This document shows, one piece after another, positions 14,564 to 18,712 of a stretch of 18,712 nt of DNA. Position numbers and translations under genes: made by a program. Where the stretch lies: the NCBI GenBank assembly GCA_041688385.1, contig JBDNIH010000071.1, positions 1 through 18,712 on the forward strand, given 5' to 3'. Positions within the stretch are counted from its first letter, which is position 1, and every line of letters begins with the position of its first letter. Under the pieces are notes generated by a model that saw only the letters and a program-made list of their open reading frames with translations, did no database searches and was not told the DNA's origin. The stretch is from UBA7662 sp041688385. Its GTDB lineage: Bacteria > Bacteroidota > Bacteroidia > UBA7662.

Positions 14564-15250
14564 TTAATAGTTGAAATAATAACTAATCGAAAACATATAG
14601 GTATTCCTACTGTATTTGTTGCCTTGAAAAGTTTCATTGGCAAGTCCAACATTAAAATTGTACTCAAAGCAATAGTCGTCTATACCCCAGAAACGATAGG
14701 ATAAATTTATGGTTGGTTGTAAAATTGCATGTTCACCTGTTTCTAAAACATACTCATTTTCAGGAAAATAGTTCCTATTAAGGTTGTAATGCTGAGCATC
14801 ATATAACCTTTGATAATTCACTCCTACACCAATTCCGAATCCTCGGTTAGCTGTGGTTTCACGATTGCTTAATAAGCCCCAGTTATACTGCAATAACATG
14901 GGTAGTTGAAGAAAAACAGGAATATTTGTAGTGGTCACAACACCAAACACACTATAACTCTCCTTTTCTTTGGCTATATAAAAAGAAAATGTAGGTCTAA
15001 CATCCAAAGCAAGACTACTCTCCGGACCAATGTTCAAAACATTGGCTCTCAAAATATAATTAAAGCCCAGAACAGTTGCATTTCTATTCGTTCTTTCAAT
15101 TTGTACGGCCCCATCCATTATACGTGTAAGCTTATAATTAGGTAATTGATTGTAACCAGCCGTTAAACTAACCCCACGAAGCAACTTGGATTGCGCCATG
15201 GAGCAGAAAGGCAAGGCTGCGAAAAAAAACAACAGTTTTAATTTCTTCAT
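14564..15250 (-). CDS. Small outer-membrane beta-barrel protein (third paralogue)
   Basis: This 228-residue protein has a Sec signal peptide (KKLKLLFFFAALPFCSMAQ) and alternating polar and aromatic strands typical of an 8- to 10-stranded outer-membrane barrel, ending in the aromatic C-terminus SISYYFNY. Shared features place it with the barrels encoded at 17260-17961 and 17972-18619. All have a proline-led strand followed by Gly and Ser turn residues and a G-F-G-x-G-x-G segment (here RGFGIGVGVNYQ, about 136-147). All have a C-terminal Y-[SN]-R motif about 12-15 residues from the end (here KYSRN). It lies between two DUF3857 proteins with gaps of 2 and 3 bases, so they are surely co-transcribed and probably translationally coupled. 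Ligand or partner is unknown. Confidence 0.78.
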   Translation of the reverse strand: MKKLKLLFFFAALPFCSMAQSKLLRGVSLTAGYNQLPNYKLTRIMDGAVQIERTNRNATVLGFNYILRANVLNIGPESSLALDVRPTFSFYIAKEKESYSVFGVVTTTNIPVFLQLPMLLQYNWGLLSNRETTANRGFGIGVGVNYQRLYDAQHYNLNRNYFPENEYVLETGEHAILQPTINLSYRFWGIDDYCFEYNFNVGLANETFQGNKYSRNTYMFSISYYFNY

Positions 15251-15252
15251 AT

Positions 15253-17220
15253 CTATTTCTTGTTTAAGATTATCCTGTTTTTATTAAAAGTTAATAGCGC
15301 TGCATAGTCCTTATTCCACTGTTCAAAATCCGACTTAAGCAAAATAAAGTCCTCAATTCTGACACTACAAATCAATTCAATTTGATTCCCACTCAACTTA
15401 GCTTTTGCCACAAAACTGTACTTGTCTCGCTTAACATCCACAGAATCAGGCAAATATTCTAGTTCATACTTATCTGGCAAATTGTAGACAATGGTATCGT
15501 TAAAATTTAAACGTTCACTGAGTGAAAGAGCTTCTCTACGCTTTTCAGAGATACTCATACTGTTCAACCTTGGAAATACAGTAGTAGGTAGCAACAACTG
15601 ATTATCCAATTTTATGATCTGGTTGCTTAGGATTATATCTGATTCAAATTGAATTGGCTTATCGCGATTTCTATCTATGTCAAAACTTTCGTTCTTATAG
15701 CCAATGTTGAGATTATTGTAGGTGAGTATGTTTTTCGTTACCTCAGTCTTATTCTTTCCGGAGAAAGTGAAAAGTTCCGTTCTTAAATCACTCGCAGGGT
15801 TACCTGACAAATACCGTTTTTGTCGACCAACTAACTGTTCCTCTCCTGCAGATAATTGTAGCTCTAATCTAGAATTTTCATAATGCTCTGTGAAGGATTG
15901 AAATGGCAATTGTTCTACAATCACATGCGCATCACCTTCAATCATTGCGGTTTTACCTTGCAGCTGATCTGGAATTTGATATAAACCATAAAAATTAGTG
16001 GTAGGGTCTAAAAACAACCAATTGTCCTTCCATTTTACCGCTGTAATCATGTGGTTTGCAGGACTGATACTCGGTTGCGTCATGGCCAAAAAGCTATGGT
16101 CCTTAGTTCCTATCCAAACCAAACGTGAGTCAAAACCCGCCAGTAAGAGCATCTGCTTAAGCAGATTCGATTTGCCTTTACAATCCCCATAACGTTTAAA
16201 GTATACTTCCTGACAAGCGTCAGGAACAAAGGCAGCCAAACCATTTTCGAAAGCCAAATAGCGTATATTATCCTGTACCCAGTAGTATAAACTGCGCAAC
16301 TTCTCTTCATCTGACTTTCCAGTAGTGAGGCTATCAACCAACCCTCTAAGACCCTCTACTTCATTTTTTGTCCTCTCCGCCATCGACCTATTCCATCGAT
16401 AAATGTCCTCCACATTAGAAAGCAGCGAAATTTTATCTCCTTTGTTGGTCGTGAACTGTTCCGCAAAAACTAAAATGTGTGGCTCATAATAAATTGAATT
16501 GGGAGCCATTCTTACTTCCTTGCCCGCTTCAACATTATCGCGTTTAAACCGATAAATCGTTTTATTTTTTAACAATTCCTTGCTGAATTGTATGTTGGCT
16601 TGATCAAAATGCAAACTGTCGAACCGAACTTTTAGCTCTTTTGGAATTTCAAAAATGATTTCCGAATGCAAAGCAGGGTACTTATCCAAAAATGTTAATT
16701 CAGACAAATGCGCATAACTGGTCAGCAAAAAGCTGCTTCTAGCTTCTAGAATAGCCCCTGGCCGAGTGACTGGTACTAAATAGAATTTATACTTAAAATT
16801 TGTGTGAAACATCCCCTCTCTCTCTACCATTTTTACATTAGGCGATGTATTTATATGGGTCATTTCTTTGTCATTAACCACAACAAATTTGGCCTTGTCT
16901 CCTTTGTGAAAGTCGGTTAGAAAAACACCATAGCTAAACATCGTTTGGTTGGAGACCGAGATTCTTTTCACTTCTTCCTCCACCTTCCAGTAAAAAGGAA
17001 TATCTGGCGCATCTGATCTTTCTACGGAAATAGTTATTTTTCGATTTATATCGACAAAATCGGTGTTGGGAAATGCTTTTTTAGCTGCAAACATTTCCTC
17101 CTTATTTGAAAAGGTAGGCTGCTTTTGCAAACCGTTTGAAAAGGTAGATTGACCATACAAATACAGGCCTGATAGCATAAAAGCATTTAATATGCCGCAA
17201 AAAATTATTAATCGGGTCAT
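15253..17220 (-). CDS. DUF3857 / transglutaminase-like protein with intact catalytic triad
   Basis: This 655-residue exported protein (signal segment about 1-23) joins an N-terminal DUF3857 domain (about 60-260) to a transglutaminase-like domain (about 300-425). The papain-like triad is visible: Cys347 in RYGDCKGKSNLL, His390 in PANHMITAV and Asp405 in WLFLDPT. WVQDNIRYL (314-322) before the Cys and GFDSRLV after it are standard for the superfamily. A beta-rich C-terminal part follows. Proteins of this kind occur in Bacteroidota envelopes, and few have known substrates. Protease, amidase or cross-linking activity is possible. It has no lipobox. A short direct repeat duplicates TFSN at the mature N-terminus. 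The gene begins 39 bases after the second barrel gene and is followed 2 bases on by the third barrel gene. Confidence 0.88.
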   Translation of the reverse strand: MTRLIIFCGILNAFMLSGLYLYGQSTFSNGLQKQPTFSNKEEMFAAKKAFPNTDFVDINRKITISVERSDAPDIPFYWKVEEEVKRISVSNQTMFSYGVFLTDFHKGDKAKFVVVNDKEMTHINTSPNVKMVEREGMFHTNFKYKFYLVPVTRPGAILEARSSFLLTSYAHLSELTFLDKYPALHSEIIFEIPKELKVRFDSLHFDQANIQFSKELLKNKTIYRFKRDNVEAGKEVRMAPNSIYYEPHILVFAEQFTTNKGDKISLLSNVEDIYRWNRSMAERTKNEVEGLRGLVDSLTTGKSDEEKLRSLYYWVQDNIRYLAFENGLAAFVPDACQEVYFKRYGDCKGKSNLLKQMLLLAGFDSRLVWIGTKDHSFLAMTQPSISPANHMITAVKWKDNWLFLDPTTNFYGLYQIPDQLQGKTAMIEGDAHVIVEQLPFQSFTEHYENSRLELQLSAGEEQLVGRQKRYLSGNPASDLRTELFTFSGKNKTEVTKNILTYNNLNIGYKNESFDIDRNRDKPIQFESDIILSNQIIKLDNQLLLPTTVFPRLNSMSISEKRREALSLSERLNFNDTIVYNLPDKYELEYLPDSVDVKRDKYSFVAKAKLSGNQIELICSVRIEDFILLKSDFEQWNKDYAALLTFNKNRIILNKK

Positions 17221-17259
17221 TTAGTCCTATTTTAAGTAAAACTCAATCTGGCTGATCGG

Positions 17260-17961
17260 TTAATATCCGACGAATTTATGTAAACTTAATCTGACACTTG
17301 GTCGACTATAACTCGTGCCATAAAACTCAGATGTTTTGCCAAATCCAAATTGCAAATTTAAGGTACGTGCCTTGTCTCGCCTGTTCCAATAACTGTAACC
17401 CATTGAGACTACGCCTTGCATAAAATCATGATTGTCTACGACAAAGTACGCTCTTGAAAATTGTCTATTGAGGCCATCAACTGGATCCTCGATCGAAGTC
17501 ACTTGATTAATTTCTATGCCAAGACCAAAATGAAAACCGTGTTCATCGGGATTATCTACAGAAGACATATGACCTAGATGATAATTTAAGACTATGGGAA
17601 TTTGAAAAGCATAGCCAGCATCATAATTGAGCAATGAATTATATGTGCCGTTATTTCGTGAGCTATAAAATGAAGCCGCAAGGCTGGTTGCAAGCCGTAT
17701 AGACTGTCTTTCGCTTATTTTGTAAAGCAGTAAAGAGCCACCCCAGTTCAAACCAATTTGATAACCTACCCTTTTGTCGAGAACAAAATTAATAGAGTCA
17801 TTTCCATTCACATCCCTCACTACTAACGCAAGCTTTGCAGTTTGGAGAGAGCCCACAAAAAAGCCACGATGCGCAACAAAATAATCACTCAATCTTTGGC
17901 CATCAGATTTGACGTACGACAAAATCATTAATACCAAAAGACAATAGAGAAACCTCCGCAT
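17260..17961 (-). CDS. Small outer-membrane beta-barrel protein (second paralogue)
   Basis: This 233-residue protein has a signal peptide (MRRFLYCLLVLMILSYVKSDG) and amphipathic beta strands. I took the ATG at 17961, which gives a basic N-terminus directly before the hydrophobic core. A TTG at 17970 would add three residues. Paralogy to its neighbours is visible in FQIPIVLNYHLGHMSS, in HGFHFGLGIEIN and in the C-terminal SYSRPSVRLSLHKFVGY, which ends in an aromatic residue as expected for BAM-inserted barrels. It follows the first barrel gene by about 10 bases and precedes the active transglutaminase-like gene by 39. No known family is recognised beyond the general outer-membrane barrel class. 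Confidence 0.75.
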   Translation of the reverse strand: MRRFLYCLLVLMILSYVKSDGQRLSDYFVAHRGFFVGSLQTAKLALVVRDVNGNDSINFVLDKRVGYQIGLNWGGSLLLYKISERQSIRLATSLAASFYSSRNNGTYNSLLNYDAGYAFQIPIVLNYHLGHMSSVDNPDEHGFHFGLGIEINQVTSIEDPVDGLNRQFSRAYFVVDNHDFMQGVVSMGYSYWNRRDKARTLNLQFGFGKTSEFYGTSYSRPSVRLSLHKFVGY

Positions 17962-17971
17962 AGGCTGCAAT

Positions 17972-18619
17972 TCAGTAATTCAGATAACTAATAAGCGATA
18001 CCATCAGTTGGGAACGATTGTATTCCTCATTTATAATTGAATGAGATTGTTTCGCACCAATACTTCCGGTAAAGTTAATTTCTTTCAACTGGTTACTTTC
18101 ACTCCACCACCTCACCGACATACGTAGTGCAGGTAGAATTACAAAATTTTTACTTGCAGCCAATGCTGTCCTTTCGTACAAATCTGAGGTGTAAGGCCCT
18201 ACAAAACCGTTCAAATTTAGACCAGCGGCAATACCAAAGCCAATTTCGCTGTTTGAAGTTTCGGTGCTAAAATTCCCTACCTTAAATTGAGCCAGCACAG
18301 GCACGCTCAACCCAAAAGTGAAAGGAAACTCAGCAAAAGAAGGACTATTACCGATTGCAGCGAAACCCACATTCACATCCGCCGCCAGACCTAGGCTCAT
18401 ATTATCATTCAAAACCAACAAATTACTATTCAAGGTAAAGGTATAACCTCCACCAAAAAAGGGGTCTTGATTAAGCTCAGGAATAGGACTGGTCAAAAAA
18501 CCAGCATAGGCTGGCCCATTTCCATAATTGACATTATATCCCATACCATAAAAGACATTTTGTGCTTCAGCTTGAAACAGCATCAAAAGCATCGAAAAAG
18601 TAAATAGTATATGTTTCAT
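17972..18619 (-). CDS. Small outer-membrane beta-barrel protein (first paralogue)
   Basis: This is the first gene of the leftward five-gene operon (215 aa). It has a clear signal peptide (MKHILFTFSMLLMLFQAEAQ) and a glycine- and aromatic-rich mature part with strands such as FYGMGYNVNYGNGPAYAG. It then shows VPVLAQFKVGNFS and EIGFGIAAGLNLNG, and ends YNRSQLMVSLISYLNY. These are the same landmarks as in the two other barrel proteins of the operon, so the three are diverged paralogues. The start ATG at 18619 is the only sensible one. The stop (TGA) is followed within about 10 bases by the next ATG. The protein should sit in the outer membrane; its partner is unknown. Confidence 0.75.
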   Translation of the reverse strand: MKHILFTFSMLLMLFQAEAQNVFYGMGYNVNYGNGPAYAGFLTSPIPELNQDPFFGGGYTFTLNSNLLVLNDNMSLGLAADVNVGFAAIGNSPSFAEFPFTFGLSVPVLAQFKVGNFSTETSNSEIGFGIAAGLNLNGFVGPYTSDLYERTALAASKNFVILPALRMSVRWWSESNQLKEINFTGSIGAKQSHSIINEEYNRSQLMVSLISYLNY

Positions 18620-18636
18620 ACTTGTTTTTAATACCG

Positions 18637-18666
18637 CAAAATACGTAAGCGTGGATTATGACTAAA
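18637..18666 (-). promoter_or_regulatory. Promoter candidate for the barrel / transglutaminase operon
   Basis: On the minus strand, TTTA (complement of 18663-18666) is followed after 19 bases by TATTTTG (complement of 18637-18643). This is close to the Bacteroidota TTTG / TAnnTTTG pattern but one base short in the second box. It lies 18 bases before the first ATG of the operon, implying a very short leader. It is a pattern match only. Confidence 0.27.
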
Positions 18667-18712
18667 GAAAAATTTTCCACTACCTAAATAAAAGCAGGCC
18701 ATAGCAGGAGAC

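Noticed and set aside
1..18712. Search for CRISPR arrays, tRNA or rRNA genes, insertion sequences, integrases, toxin-antitoxin or phage-defence genes
   Set aside because: No regularly spaced repeats, tRNA-like cloverleaf, transposase or integrase motifs, or defence domains were recognised. The longest gap between accepted genes is 216 bases.

Overview
The window looks like a chromosomal stretch from a member of the Bacteroidota. The gene families point that way (DUF2911, DUF3820, DUF3857/transglutaminase proteins, small outer-membrane barrels ending in an aromatic residue). So do the near absence of Shine-Dalgarno sequences, the TTG starts, and promoter-like sites of the TTTG / TAnnTTTG type. 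The class is not clear from sequence alone. A saprospirian or chitinophagian-like bacterium would fit. No rRNA, tRNA, CRISPR array, insertion sequence or phage gene was seen.

Bases 30-5490 form a cyanophycin (multi-L-arginyl-poly-L-aspartate) locus. cphA (cyanophycin synthetase) reads rightward. The pair cphB (cytoplasmic cyanophycinase) and iaaA (plant-type isoaspartyl peptidase) reads leftward from the same divergent control region. Together they can make the polymer, cut it to beta-Asp-Arg and split the dipeptide into Asp and Arg. A second cyanophycinase-family protein with a signal peptide (4633-5490) lies convergent to cphA and may act outside the cytoplasm. Bases 5581-6373 hold a small leftward pair, a membrane-anchored DUF2911 protein and a DUF3820 protein.

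Bases 6477-12224 are a tightly overlapping rightward operon: GH20 beta-N-acetylhexosaminidase, Tat-type N4-(beta-GlcNAc)-L-asparaginase, a CutC-family protein and a GH2 beta-mannosidase. The three exported hydrolases match, bond by bond, the core of an asparagine-linked glycan (Man-beta-GlcNAc-beta-GlcNAc-Asn). I read this as an N-glycan core degradation operon with an unexplained CutC member. It would release aspartate, which is also a precursor of cyanophycin.

Bases 12341-18619 are a leftward five-gene operon with lower GC, separated from the glycan operon by an 11-bp inverted repeat that can act as a terminator. Its order is OM barrel, OM barrel, DUF3857-transglutaminase with an intact Cys-His-Asp triad, OM barrel, and a DUF3857 protein whose transglutaminase-like fold has lost all three catalytic residues. 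The three barrels are diverged paralogues of each other. This is the best candidate here for an undescribed system: an envelope module pairing an active enzyme, a pseudoenzyme and three related barrels. Its function cannot be told from sequence.
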